From Sipunculus nudus (taxonomy: Eukaryota > Annelida > Sipuncula > Golfingiida > Sipunculidae), in assembly GCA_026874595.1 (NCBI GenBank), contig CM049309.1, positions 24,247,033 to 24,311,032 of the forward strand: DNA of 64,000 nucleotides, given 5' to 3'. Position 1 is the stretch's first letter. Every line of letters starts with the position of its first letter. Shown piece after piece: positions 25,138 to 38,029 of this stretch. The notes below the pieces were generated by a model that searched no databases, was not told the DNA's origin, and was given only the letters and a program-made list of their open reading frames with translations. Both the position numbers and the translations under genes were made by a program.

Positions 25138-26042
25138 TTTAAAAGGAATTCGGTTCACGTCTGTTCGCAATGTTCTCTAAAACCGCGTTGTGTACAATAG
25201 TGTGCCTTACATCATTTTAAAGGTTATTATGCCCGCAGTGACATAGGTGATATGAGAATAAATAATTTTTTATGTACATATGATTTCGAGTGATTTTTCT
25301 GTTTTTACTGACTTGCACAGAGGTAAGACCGAGCACAGCCGAACTGCCTTCGGCAGTGACTGGAACGCATGCATTGTGGTCTTTCAACCTGAAACACTAC
25401 TATTGTTCATATGAATAACGCTTGCTTTCAGTGAGGGATTTGAGCCTGTCCGGCCTTTCATCTAAATGAGACTCCCACCCTCGTGTGTGGTCAGTAAAAG
25501 AGAAAAACACATGTTTCTCGTTTTATGAAATGGAGAGTTCAACCCAGGAGGAATAATGACAAAACCTAATTCAAGGTCCCGATTTCACGAACAGGCGTGG
25601 GGTGCGGTGGGGTGGAGTGGTGTCTGGGGTTTCAGGCCTCAAAATTTGTCTAATACGATAAATTGGGTTGCGGCGGTTGAAAATGAATACGGACCCTCTG
25701 AATGGAGTCTCGTTGGGTCTGCTTCTGCACGCTACTTACGAGGTATGCATATTTCTGTTTCTTTCTTCAGGAACAGTTTCCTTGCAACGTACATTTAATC
25801 TTTCATGTGTTCCTCACATCAACCTAATCTTTATACGTCCAACGATAGAACCCAGTCAGATATCATCGAAAACCTGAATGCCCCCGCTTCTTATTCCGGT
25901 TCGCATGTGAACACCATCACTGACGCGGTCTTCAAGGTAAACATACCGGGGTATAAATTTCTTGCCAAAAGGACAGCCCCACAAAATAAATGTTAAAAAT
26001 ATTGGAGCAACTGCAGGAGCACTCACGCACTGTCTCCACCAG
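25138..26042 (+). promoter_or_regulatory. CpG-richer island with several donor-like ends; possible internal promoter
   Basis: This stretch is richer in GC and CpG than the surrounding intron. It has donor-like sites at 25,743 (CGAG|GTATGC) and 25,937 (TTCAAG|GTAAAC), a strong acceptor-like site ending at 25,770 (TTTCTTTCTTCAG), and a TATA-like GGGTATAAATTTC at about 25,948. A frame starting at 25,556 would end at 25,742 in phase 1, the phase needed for exon 2. A second frame (25,805-25,936) ends in phase 0. All three frames of the stretch 25,771-25,936 contain stops unless translation starts inside it. It could be an alternative promoter or exon, a lncRNA piece, or chance. Confidence 0.3.
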
Positions 26043-26586
26043 GTTATGAGTTTATATGGACGGACGGTTTAATGTTTAGAATTCATGTAATGTAAAAGTA
26101 AGTGGCAAAATTAAGATACAAGCAGCTGGACATAGAAACGTTTTCTGATCACAGAAGTGTTGTGCCTCAGAGAGGTGTGTGAGTTATTCTGCAGTCATGC
26201 CAAAATGTTTATACATATCTTATGGAGACAGTTTCCCACTGTAAACCTATATTTTCTGTTAACTTTTAGAATAAAAAAAATGAGCCAACATTTCACATCT
26301 CAGTTAATAAATCTCCCCAACCCCGATAATAAGCCCGGTATACCGGGTCTATCAGCTAGTTTATGTATATGTGCAATTGGACTGGCCCACCAGCAAACAA
26401 TTAAACTAGATCCAACACATATACAAAATAAATTAGCTTCAAACTTGCTATGTGCTTTATCAAATTTGACAGATCATAGAGGACTTTGGGATGCTACATG
26501 CAAATAGTAATGAAAAAATAGGTTTGGAGGTTAATATGAAGTCATTTGTGTAAATCAAAAAGCTGACACAGACGCCTGTAGCTAGC

Positions 26587-27692
26587 GATTCCATGCCAGA
26601 TGCGCCACTCCCAAATGCGCACCTGTCAGTTACGCTACTGCCATATGCGCAACTGCCATATGCGCCACATTCCAATTGCGCCTCATGCCAAATGCGCAAC
26701 ATAGCTATATTAAGTCATATGGAGTCAAATTACGTTTTGTTTATAGTAAGTGGTTATCTGTATCACACGGCCCCTTCATTATTTAATCATTGTGGATGTG
26801 GAAATAGAAAACGGGCCGGATGAAGCGAATAGGACGCAGAGTCACAAGACAGCGATTCACGGTTCGGATTGTTTTTACTCTACAAATGTAAAGCTTTTTT
26901 ATTCTTTGTTTTCGATTGGAAACCGGGGATAAACTGCGCAGTCCTAAATGCAAAAATATACAAGTAATGAATAAGTTAATTATTAAGTGAAACTAATTTG
27001 TTTTATTTTATTAGTTTTTAAACTTTGGGACTTTTTAAACTTTTAAAACATGTTTTATTTTGTACATATTGTATATAACAGATACTGTTTTGTATGTATA
27101 TAATAAATCTGTAGTAACATTGTATTATTTTATGCATGTATGCGCTTTTGGATGATACTTTTATTCGTTAATCTGTGGGTGAGACGATAAATAGACAGCA
27201 TTGCATGATATTTGTGTTTTTTTTGTACAGTGTTCAAAGAGATACTCATCTGTGTATGATAAATGTCTATAATAAAACTATATGGCACAACCTTCCCTGT
27301 TAATGTGATTAAAATATAAAACAATACAGAAAACAAATATATTGCCAAACATTAAAGTCACAGGATATTACAGATAACGCAACTGTGTCATGGTGATCGG
27401 CCGCACGTGTCGTGACCGAACATTGTCGCTCAAAATGGAAAGGGTTTCTTAGCTCGTACAGGCCTATTGTTACAAAAATATACCGCATTCGATAAAATAA
27501 TGAAGCGGCCGTGTGATACAGATAACCACTTACTATAAACAAAACGTAATTTGACTCCATATGACTTAATATAGCTATGTTGCGCATTTGGCATGAGGCG
27601 CAACTGGAATGTGGCGCATATGGCAGTTGCGCATATGGCAGTAGCGTAACTGACAGGTGCGCATTTGGGAGTGGCGCATCTGGCATGACACC
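26587..27692. mobile_element. foldback/hAT-like non-autonomous element, 202-bp inverted arms
   Basis: The left arm (26,587-26,788) and right arm (27,491-27,692) are near-identical reverse complements; only the outer six bases differ noticeably. Each arm begins with six or seven short subterminal units of the type ATGCGCAACTGCCAT, ATGCGCCAC and ATGCGCACC. The element is flanked by the 8-bp direct repeat TAGCTAGC at 26,579-26,586 and 27,693-27,700, the target-duplication length of hAT transposons. The ~700-bp centre is AT-rich and has no transposase frame. It lies within intron 1 of the SLC4A11-like gene. Confidence 0.85.
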
Positions 27693-30600
27693 TAGCTAGC
27701 ACGTTAGTTCACACATGGTACACTAAAGGTTGTTCCCATTGGAAATCAATAGATTCAAGTGATTGCATGCTGTGGTCAGACGTGCATTCACAATTACCAA
27801 TGCTAAGTTACACAGATACAGTGATGTCAACATAATGTAAAACAAATAATATAAAATTTACATGATTCAAGATAAAGGATTAGACTATGAATCCTGTATG
27901 AGCTCACAGGAGCTTCTCTTAATATGTGGCGTCATTTTAACCTGACCTCAGAACCTTGTATGGGCTGACACTAGAAACCCTTTCAACCAACACAAACCTG
28001 CCAAGATTCAAGATGTTAATAAAAAATAACCTGGAAATCCTGTAAGCATCCCTCACCAGCCTGTTCAAACAACATGCCTATCAACCTACCAGTAATTGCA
28101 AAATTTTACCTGTGCACAAAAATTATAAATTCATTTTCATGTGTGGTTGCTCTGTAATTTAGTAAAGGTTGTTTTAGGCCGGAATCTTTAACATTTTTTT
28201 AACAAAAAAATATATCCTTAAACCTTGCTAGATGGATATTTGATCATTTTATAGACATATTCAGCTTATCATTGTGCCCGGTGCAGCCTGTGTTGTTGAT
28301 TTTTTTTTCACTGGTGGTACAACAAGACACATTCTCTAGTGCTGTTTCCACATCCAGCTATTCTAGTGACATGTGATAATGGTTTGTGTTGTGTGCTTCT
28401 TTGTTCACTAACTGTGTCAGTGACAGGTATTGAATTTGTTGCCACTAGATTCCTTTATATTTAAATGCGCTGCCAATTTGGTTGGATAAACAAACTGATT
28501 TTGTTGTCAGGACTATAAGATCTTATAAAGAGGTGGGAGGATCCAGTCTTGTTGTGACATTTCAATCAATTTATCAATAGGCATTTCTTTTTGTCATGGT
28601 GTACATGTTAAATTCCCTTGAAGGCCCAGCCAAACTGTATTTATTTAAAAATATAGGTTTGAGATAACAGTTACAGGTCAGAGTGCATTTTGTGAAATGC
28701 TTATGTATATGATAACACTGATTGATTGAACAAAGATTAAAGTATGTGCCTTCTATATATTTGATAACGCTAAATGATTTAACACAGGTAACAGTATGTG
28801 CCTTCTGATTTATATGATAACACTAATTGATTTGACACAGATTAAATCATGTGTCTGGTTAATGTGCCATGTAGTATGAAATATTATAAACAGGGGTCAA
28901 AATGTTGAAAAAAAGTTAAATTCCCTCAAGGAAATTCAAGTTCTTTAACAAAATTCCCTCAAAAGAAAATGCATTCCCTCAGTGTTTTAAATTTTTTCAA
29001 TGTAGGCATTTAACTTTGCCCATGTCATTGGTGTTCAGGTTACCCAGCCAGTAAAATGGTTTCCCTAACAGGGTGTATAGCTGATCCAGAATTTTATCAA
29101 TAATTACAATTATGCTACCAGTTTAAATTTGTAGTTCAGGCTTTTAGAATTCCCTTTATAAAAAAAAATACGTGGGAGAAACTGGGAATTCATACATTTT
29201 GCCCCTGTTTAACCAAAGGTTGAACAGATAAAATATAGATTATACACAAGATTTTATTTTTTTATGACAGACAGACATGTATGTCATTTACATCAGTACT
29301 GTGGACATGAGAGTGTGACTGATATTCCCTGTGTGCACTTTAGTATCAGTATAAAAACTGTATATCTTAATGAGTGCCAGAGTGTATCGTAGGCTTTATT
29401 GTTTACTAGAATGTAATCTACATTATGATTTATATACCTGAGCATCAGTCTACTTGTCTGAATGAGATTTTTCCATAAATCCTCCTCTTGTCTTTTGTAA
29501 TGACAACTGGAGGTCATAGGTTTACTCTTCAAATTTATGTGATAGTGCACAGTCCACTCTCTGTTGTCAGATATCTTTCATATTTTGGCTAACAGTTACA
29601 TATTTGGAGATGATATTGTTTGTTTGTGTACACACTTTACTGCCTGTTTATATATTTCCGTTGAGTAGCTGCAGTTGTGAGCAACAAATTTTAAGAGACA
29701 TGTTAATTATGTGACTGGTATAAAAATGTCTGCTGTAGTTGGCGTACTTGTACACTCAAAAGGCAGTGGGAATCTTGCGCTTCTAAAGAAGCTACTGATT
29801 TTCCCGCTGCCTGGTTTGACCGTTTATGATACATTTAGACACCAGGTGGTTGAACGTTGTCTGGCAGTTAAATCCCAGTTAACAAACACTCGACAGGCAT
29901 CATGGCTCCGCCCTTAGCTGCGCTTCAAGTGCACTCAAGTGGCTACTCTTTGTAAAAAATAGTTGAATTTTAATTGCTCCCTCCACGTTCTTGCATCATC
30001 GACCGATTCCATTATGACATTATGACTATGTTAGTGTAGCCATGTATCCGTTTGCTACCAAAACAGAAATCACCCTGCGAGATGTGCACGGAGCCTATGT
30101 TGTTAGATTTCTATTGAATTACAGCTCCCTGGCGGGGCATCCTGTGTACACAAGGACCTGTGCAAACCATGTGTCAGGCCATACTCTCTGAGCCTGTGGC
30201 CTGTTCAAACGGTTGCGTTTTGTCTTCCAGCACAGGGTCTCCTCTGATTGGACCAAAATACAGTGCTCCCCTCTAGTGTAGCGATTCAGGATACGAGGTC
30301 AAAACAAACAGCGCTTACAATATAGGTAGTAGGCCTATAGGTGTTTTTGGTGTTATACAGTGTTCAGGCACTGGCTGTGTAAAGAGCTTAGCGTACTTGG
30401 TACCTCACTCATGTCTACCTGCTTTCCTCCAGCCAATACACCTGTAATAATTGTTTCCCCTCATATGGTGGGAGACATATTAGTTGCCTGGCCACAGCGG
30501 CCAGCCCCCTAAAATGAACTTACAAAAGACTTTAGATGGCATTTTTTGTTTAACGGATGGTAACTCTAGAAAGTATGGCCATGGGTCAAGGTTTCAGAGT

Positions 30601-30715
30601 CATCTGTTCAGGCACTGGCAAAAAGGCATTTTACCTTCAAGGTAAAAGTTCAATAGAAAATTTTTCAATCTGAGCTATAGCAATCACTTTATTGAGATTT
30701 TATTGAGGTGCACTG

Positions 30716-31428
30716 ATTTTTAGCTCAGCTGACTGAAAATCTGAGCTATAGCAGTCACTCTTTGTCCACCGTCCGTCAGGTCGTCCGTTAACAAGGCACA
30801 AATTGCAACCATGAGACTTAGAACTGTTTGACCTGGAATCTTCTTACTTGACATCGGGGGAGGTCCATATAAAATATCCTTAGAAACCTTAAATTAGGAC
30901 TCTGTTACCCATATCTGCTGAGCTATGGGCTTGTAAGTACCCCCCCCCCCCCCCACATAATTATAAAAAAATGTGATGCAAAAGCTTCAGTATCTGAATA
31001 ACTAAACATTGAATGCCATGATACTTTCCATGCATTTTGATTATAGTGTGTTTCATCAGTTCCTGCAGACTGGTTGCGCAACCTTATTTATCAAGTTTTA
31101 CACATTTCATTTTCTATTCTTGAGAACTTCAGATGAAGAGCTCTTGTTTATAGGGCACAAACTGTAACTGTCAGACTGGTCTCCTTGGAAACCTGAAATA
31201 ATGTCACTGTGACCTTTTTTCTGCAAGCTGAGTGAAAGAAAATGATTTTAATACTCTATTAGTCAAATAGTCACAAATAGTAGCAGCTGGATGTAGAATA
31301 AGGTCACTGTAACCTATGTCTCAGGTATATATATGCATGATTTTCAGCACTCTGGGGGTCATTTTACCCATTGATCAAGGCTCCTTGAATTCAGCTGAGC
31401 ATCATGGCCTATTGGCCTCTTGTTTCTC
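30716..31428 (-). repeat. inverted-orientation copy of AGCTCAGCTGACT repeat family
   Basis: Begins TTTTTAGCTCAGCTGACTG, followed by GAGCTATAGCAGTCACTCTT, CGTCCGTCAGGTCGTCCGTT and GTTACCCATATCTGCTGAGC, the reverse complement of the tail and body of the 13.9-15.0 kb and 16.9-18.5 kb arrays. It ends near CAGCTGAGCATCATGG. A 15-C run lies inside at 30,940-30,954. No coding capacity. Confidence 0.8.
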
Positions 31429-32863
31429 ATGGAATAAATGATAAACAAGAAGGATAAATATTGTGAAAATAAATGCCACCTACCCCTTTATTTTGATGTT
31501 TTACTTAATATAAGGACTCCTTTATTGTTGTTTTAGTTTAAGGTTCCAGTCATTTACTGTATGTAAGATGGCCTAAATGAGGATGATGCTTCCAAATGAT
31601 TCATCTGCAATTAACTATTTGTTACATTTTATGTTTACATTCAAGCTAAAAAAAAATCAAGGTAAGATGATTATAAAGGAATATAACTGCTTTTCAGTAT
31701 CCTTATTCCCCCTCTATTTTTGTTTCAAACCCATTTAGTGAGATAATAAAAAAACAGCAGACAATTGACAAAGAGAAAAAAAAACAAAAATGTTGGAATA
31801 ACTAGTGAATGTGAAAAATGTTTTGAATTTCAAGGCCAAATTAAAAGGTCAAATTAGGCAAATTATATTATTTTCCAAAAATAAAATACAGTGCACATGA
31901 CAAAGTCATAAACTACTGACCATTTGTAATTTATTGATTATCTATTAAGTGAATTGACTGTAAGTAAATTATTCCCTGAGTAGTGTGGACAACTTCTTAA
32001 CCAATTTAATTAGACTTCTTTATTTAATTTAATTTGAAGTATAATTATTCAGCCTCACACTATCCCCATTGTATGATTAAAAATCCAAACTGTACAGACC
32101 ACACTCCACCTTTGGCCTTTGTGGACTCAAGTGGAGTTCATCTTTAATACTCAACTGAAGACTATACCAAAGAGCCCCTCAGTCCAAATCACAAGCCTGG
32201 AAGAGTGGTCACATGCACCTCTGTTGATTCATCAGACACCAAGAGGGTTTGTTTTATCAATCTTTCTATTATAATGGGTGTGAAAATAGTCCCTCTGATT
32301 TGTACTGATTTGTCAAAATATCATTTGAACAACATAAATGCCATGTGTGTTGGGACTTTAATTCTACCTCAGGAAGATAGTATTTCTTCCCTTCCGTACC
32401 CTTTTGGAAGAATGTGCCAACCTTGTTAACCATTATTATAATGTGTGATATTGCACAGAGTGAACCTAATGGTCTCTTTGTCATGGAATTATTGCTCTGT
32501 CCTGTTTAATTACAGTTAAATGTGATCCTATTAAAATATTTCCAAAATTGGCCAAATTTTAGTATGAAAAAAGTTCAAAAGGTTCATACAGATCAAAATA
32601 GGTAACATAATAAATGAAAAACATATAGACAGAGCTGACAAAAAGATTTGTTATTAAAGTATAATATTATTTTTATGCCATCCCTGTGTACTGGGACTTA
32701 GCTAGGATAAGCTTCCTAAAAATCAATTCAGCAGAGCAGGTGTGACAGAGACAGCAGGTTAGTAAGGCTCAGACAGTCAGTCAGCCCTAGAAGTTGCTTG
32801 CTTCTGCATTAAATACCTCCGATGGTTGTGCTACTCTGTACCTCAGCTGTACATGAAATAAAC

Positions 32864-32978
32864 ATGAGCGGACTTGTGGCTGCTATGGGTGTCAGTCCTG
32901 GGGTCATGGATTTCTTGAATTCTAGACGATTTTGGTTCCGTGTTCATGACACAAGTGGTGATTGGAAACTCTGGCTAG
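32864..32978 (+). CDS. SLC4A11: candidate alternative first exon of SLC4A11-like gene
   Basis: The ATG at 32,864 (AACATGAGC, A at -3) opens 38 codons (MSGLVAAMGVSPG... to ...DWKLWL) plus one base and ends at a strong donor, CTAG|GTGAGC. Phase 1 is what exon 2 at 43,887 requires, giving KLWL-DDSEEVSLL. The frame is also open upstream to an ATG at 32,822, whose context is weaker. An ATTAAATAC box lies at about 32,809. Alternative first exons are known for mammalian SLC4A11. Chance phase agreement is one in three, so transcript evidence is what would settle it. Confidence 0.42.
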
Positions 32979-35900
32979 GTGAGCATTTAATAATAACAAT
33001 CAACTTAGTTAAGATGTGATTAGAAAAAAAAATATATATTATTTAGATGTGTGGCAGATACTTATGTCAGATTTCTTTTCACTTTTTAATATATACTCTT
33101 TTATTCCAGAATGTTATGGATATACATATTTTTTATATTAATGTCAGTATTACATTTGGCAGGACAATATTTTGTATTTTAAATTTATGTTGGCATCAAT
33201 TAAATATCTCTGAAGTCTGTGATAAAAGAATTTCAAAGTTTAGATGCAGAACCTAGGGACGACTGGAAATTCCTTAAATGCCCTGGAGCTTTTATTTACT
33301 CATTCATGTCCTGTGAAAATTTTTTTGCACATGTGAAAAATGAATAAAATTTGGTGAACAGCTTGGGTGAAAAAATATACATGGATATTTATGATGGACT
33401 GCCTCAAACCAACTGGACAGTTGTATAAACAATGCATTGACAACTGACCTGAACATTTAACTGTAATCAAATAATCATAAAGTGATTCAATTTTGATGTA
33501 AAATACTAAAAACAATATTTCAAATTTTGATCTAGATCCTGACCCCTTTGGATGCTCCATAATACCATTTGACCCTCCAACCTGTTAGTCTTAGCGTCCT
33601 GGTCTACCCAGTTTTTCTTCATATTTGAAAGCCCTGATATTGGAGAAATCTAAAGGAACTCTACCTTAGAAGGACGAGGTGACGGCAGGACTAAGAACTA
33701 TAGGCATCATAAAAGAGTTCTGTATTTTGCCATTTAGGAAACTAGTGATGATTCTTGGCCATTATTCATGTCTGTCTCTGCTTCTGTCTAGTATTATTAT
33801 AAGTTTATGTTATATACCTTTATAATGTGACTTCCAACTAAACAGTTGCAAGGACTCCTTCTTAAGTACTGGTTATACATAGGTGTGTGATTGGATGATG
33901 TTCAGTTATGTTCATTCTTTCATATGATGGTATGGCAGCTCCTTAACTTATGAAAATTTACTGAAAAATGCACTTGTTGCATTGCCTTTCTCTTTCCTCT
34001 GCCTATGGATATTAAGATGATGTTCATTGTGTGGTTTGATAAAGGCTAGCTTTACAGATAGTTACAGACCATGTTTATGTTTAATCTTGTGTAGGGTATC
34101 AGTTATAACTTCATAATTGATCATTAGTAAACCATCCGATAATCAGAATTGATCAGTGTTTATTGGTATGACATTTCTAACTATATATAGATGTGTAAAA
34201 GTAGCTGCTTGGTCAGTTTTTGAGGAAGTATGCCTTAAAGTGATAAAATATGTGAGGATAACATATATTCTATAGGTTATTTGACATGAAAGTAATACCT
34301 GTCAGTGGTCAAAGTTCAAATGTTGTTGACTGAATATTTTTCACTGAATCATCTGGTCGATATACACACTAAACTCATCTGAAGTAATTTCATGTTAAAT
34401 CAAATTATTTTAGAAAAATTTAATTTGTAAAATAAAGTAATTCAATTATTGTTCCATTTCTCATGTTGGGTAGATGTATATTAACATTACTGTGTCCTAT
34501 TCTTTAACCCGCTTCCCTGGCCATGTTATATATGGTACATACTTTTATGAACATGATAATTTTCTGTTGAGTATTGACACAACTTTATGCGCATTTGAAT
34601 GTCATCTAAGCAAGATCTAGTGCCAACTAAGTTTATATACCCACCTTATCTGCTTCTAAAACTATGCTGTTGTCATTAATAAAGCAAAGTTAATATGTCT
34701 GTGGATCTTACTGCTATGATCCTGAAAGGTGGCCATAGCATTTAGATATAGCAAGCAATTGTGAGTCAAGTTGACAACATATATCTCCTCAGTTGGAGGA
34801 GTGTTTAAGGATACTTCATACCTTGGGTCTTATATATTCCTTATGCACTTATGCATGTATCTCTGTAGCTGCATGTAATTCATAATGAACAGATAAATTC
34901 AGAATAACCAAGCAACTAGATCCTACAGAAGTGTCTCATAAATTTTACATCATATAGTCCAGCTATTCTTAGTTAACTGATTCAGTATTCATGGCAACAA
35001 CGCTTTCTTGCTCAAAGTCATCAGAATCGGTCAGGTCTTCTGATTTATATAACCCATATTATGTAAAAAAATATGTCCAGTTGTTAATATTATATATTAT
35101 TGTCCATTTTAATGAAAAGTTTCTCCCCATTAAGCCAAAAATTATTTCACATAATATCATTGAATACTTGGGCACCCTGAAAAGCTGCTGGAAGTTTGTT
35201 ATATCAAAAAGTAACTGTGCTGTGTAAGAGATGAATGATCACGTGAGGTCAGATATGTAATCAATATCACATCATTGATTGGGTGGTATTCTTTGGAGTG
35301 AACTCAAGCCAGCTGTAGTCATGGATATGTGTGCCTTGTATGCAACCTGCGCCTGAGCATCACTGTATACAAATCAATAATACAAGCAAAATGAGACTGC
35401 TGGATGCCTCAGGTTAGTTTCACAGTGGCTCCTTAATTTTTTATGCTGATATCTGTATATTTATTTTCAGAACCTGTCACAAATAATCTCTTCTTCTTAG
35501 GGTCACATTCACCAATGTAAATTGTAAGCTTGTGAAAATTAGGTAATTCTCAGCTGACAATTCTGTTGAATAAAAAGTTGTTTGTCCTGACAGGAGCAGG
35601 AAGTACAAGGTATATATATATATATATATATAGTGACACCAAGGTGTGTGTAGATAGCAGCATCTCCCTAAAAGTAACAAACAGGGGTATAGTCACTTTA
35701 ATCTTGTAACTTAAACTAATGAACTAAGACACTATGGTAACATTCAAATTGAATCATATAAACCTTAACTCAAGTCACAGGATATGCAATTAAGTGACTA
35801 AATTAGTGCACTTGTTTGTAATAGGGTTTAAGGTTTGAAATTTATTAAAAGAAAAAGCTTGTTAATACATAAATTTTTATCCACCCTTGGTGCTACAAGA

Positions 35901-36682
35901 TTTAATTTGAAAATTCTGCAGTAATTTTTATTATGACTGAAAATGTTTTATAGTCAGAATTTACAATGTTATGGTTTATTTGCCAACTTTTCCTCACAGA
36001 ATATGCAGATAATATTTTCCCTCAATATTTGTTTGATCTGTTATGATCTGTATAAAGATAAGCAATTAAGTATACTTCTATCACATCCTCCCCATGCCCC
36101 TGGCTAAATTTCATGGTTCCATACGAGGTAAATTATTAATTTGTTTGAATCTGAGATTTGTAAGTCACCTGCATATGCTGATAGGATGCTAGAATATTTA
36201 ATGTTTAGCTCAGCTGACTGTTATTAAGGATATAGACAAAGCACCCTCTAATCCCTGATATACATGATTTCAATCCCATTCGTTACTTCAGTGTGCAGGG
36301 TACAAATCCCATCCACTAATCTCATTGTAAAGGTAAAAAATTAAGTAAATTCCATTTCAAACCTCATGAAGTATGTATAATTATAAATGTTATAAACATT
36401 TTGTCTGATGGGATGTTGCCATAAGATCCAAGAATTAGTTAATATGTAATTAGTTAAAGATGTCCACTAAACACTTTTCCCTCTAATTGCTTTACTCATT
36501 TGTAAATGAAAAACTGGGCCACACACCTGATCAGGTGTGCCATTAGAGGCATGACTAATCTGTGGTGATAACATATGGCTCTGCTTATCTGTTATCTACC
36601 ACACTCTATCAGTGTTATCCTTCATATCAGAGTTGACTCTGCATAACAGTGGACTACCTTAGGTAGGGGCTCTCTTGTAGAT

Positions 36683-36710
36683 ATGGAGGAGAAGACCATA
36701 CATTTTGTGG
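36683..36710 (+). CDS. SLC4A11: candidate second alternative first exon, very short
   Basis: The ATG at 36,683 (GATATGGAGG, G at -3 and +4) opens nine codons (MEEKTIHFV) plus one base before a perfect donor, GTGG|GTAAGT. Phase 1 would join exon 2 to give HFV-DDSEEVSLL. The short peptide carries no family signal, so the case rests on start context, donor quality and phase. Confidence 0.3.
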
Positions 36711-38029
36711 GTAAGTGTCATGCAACTGTGAAGACTTCTCTTAGTGTGTGGCATAAAAATAAGTATGATTTAAAGATGGATTGGATGGATATTTGTTTAT
36801 ATCAGTGACTCATGCATTCTAAAAGGCATTATAACAAAATATCCACTGTGGCATGTATCATATGTTCATCAAGTAGGGTTAGTTTTAAGAATCTGGAACC
36901 TGTTTCTGTACATGTAACATTTATTTTCTTTGTATTTGTTGTAATACAAATATTAATTTCTCCAACTAAGAACTAAAGGTGTATAGTATAACACAGCAGG
37001 AACATGAAAATTTGTTGTAAAATTACATTATGGTCATGTTTTATTTTTTTTACAATGTATCTGATGGCTTAAACTTGAGACAGTATATTTTATTTATCAA
37101 ACATTGAGTCTAACATATAATTACTCTGGAACCTGTTTATGAAAAATTACTAAACTGTACAGCCATAAAGCAAAACATATAAAATATTTAGCAGATGGTG
37201 TATTTCTGGAGTTGACCCTCTATGAACACTCATGTTCAAGGTGATGGTGCATGACCATATTGACAATACAGGAATTGCCAGATATGTATCTAAATATTCA
37301 GAAAAAAAAAATTACGGCTGGTGTAATCACTGTAGGGCTACCCACCTCAGAGTACATTGAGGCCTTTCTGTTTAAACATTAGCACTTCCATATACTGTAT
37401 CCATTCATAAAGGGAAACAAATATTTGTGAGTGCTTTGCTAAGTATTAATTATGTCATGTAACATCAGCCTCTTATGTACATGTAATTCATTTTATTGTG
37501 AACAATTAAACTTATTATTCATTTGGAGCAGTGACTATATTTTTGGACTGAGAGATATGTGAGATAACAATTGATGGTTATTTGGCTGTTATAGCTTTAT
37601 ATCAGGGTTTAAGTCAGCAATGCATCAAATGAGAAAGACTTTGCCAGTAATTATTCTGACCATCGTTTCCTCATCATTACCAATGCTGCCATAATTTTAC
37701 ATAACCTAAAGTGTGTTTAACATAAACTTTGTTACTTATCCTGCATACCATACTTGATCCACATGAAATACAACTTTGTACTGATAGTCTGAGGTAGCTT
37801 GAAGGAGCTGATAATTTACAAGTTAATAGGTTGATGGTATATACTTTTCTATGTAGCCTTTGCCAGATACAATATCCTGAGTTTGAGAGGATGGTGGTTA
37901 GTTGTTTATGTTGGACAGAGCAGCTTTTTATCAGTGGGTTTGGTGGTTCTGTTGGTAATGTTGACCAGGGCAGCTTTCCCCATTGTGCCAGGTGCATGGG
38001 ACTGCTTGGTAAATGATTGGCTGGAGCAG

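Noticed and set aside
30042-30191. 49-codon ATG frame (MYPFATKTEITLRDVHG...) in a GC-richer part of intron 1
   Set aside because: No donor in a useful position, no recognised motif; likely chance, although the local composition is unusual.
35391-35412. Possible third alternative first exon (MRLLDAS, donor CTCAG|GTTAGT, phase 1)
   Set aside because: Seven codons, ordinary donor and a one-in-three phase match are too little to separate it from chance.
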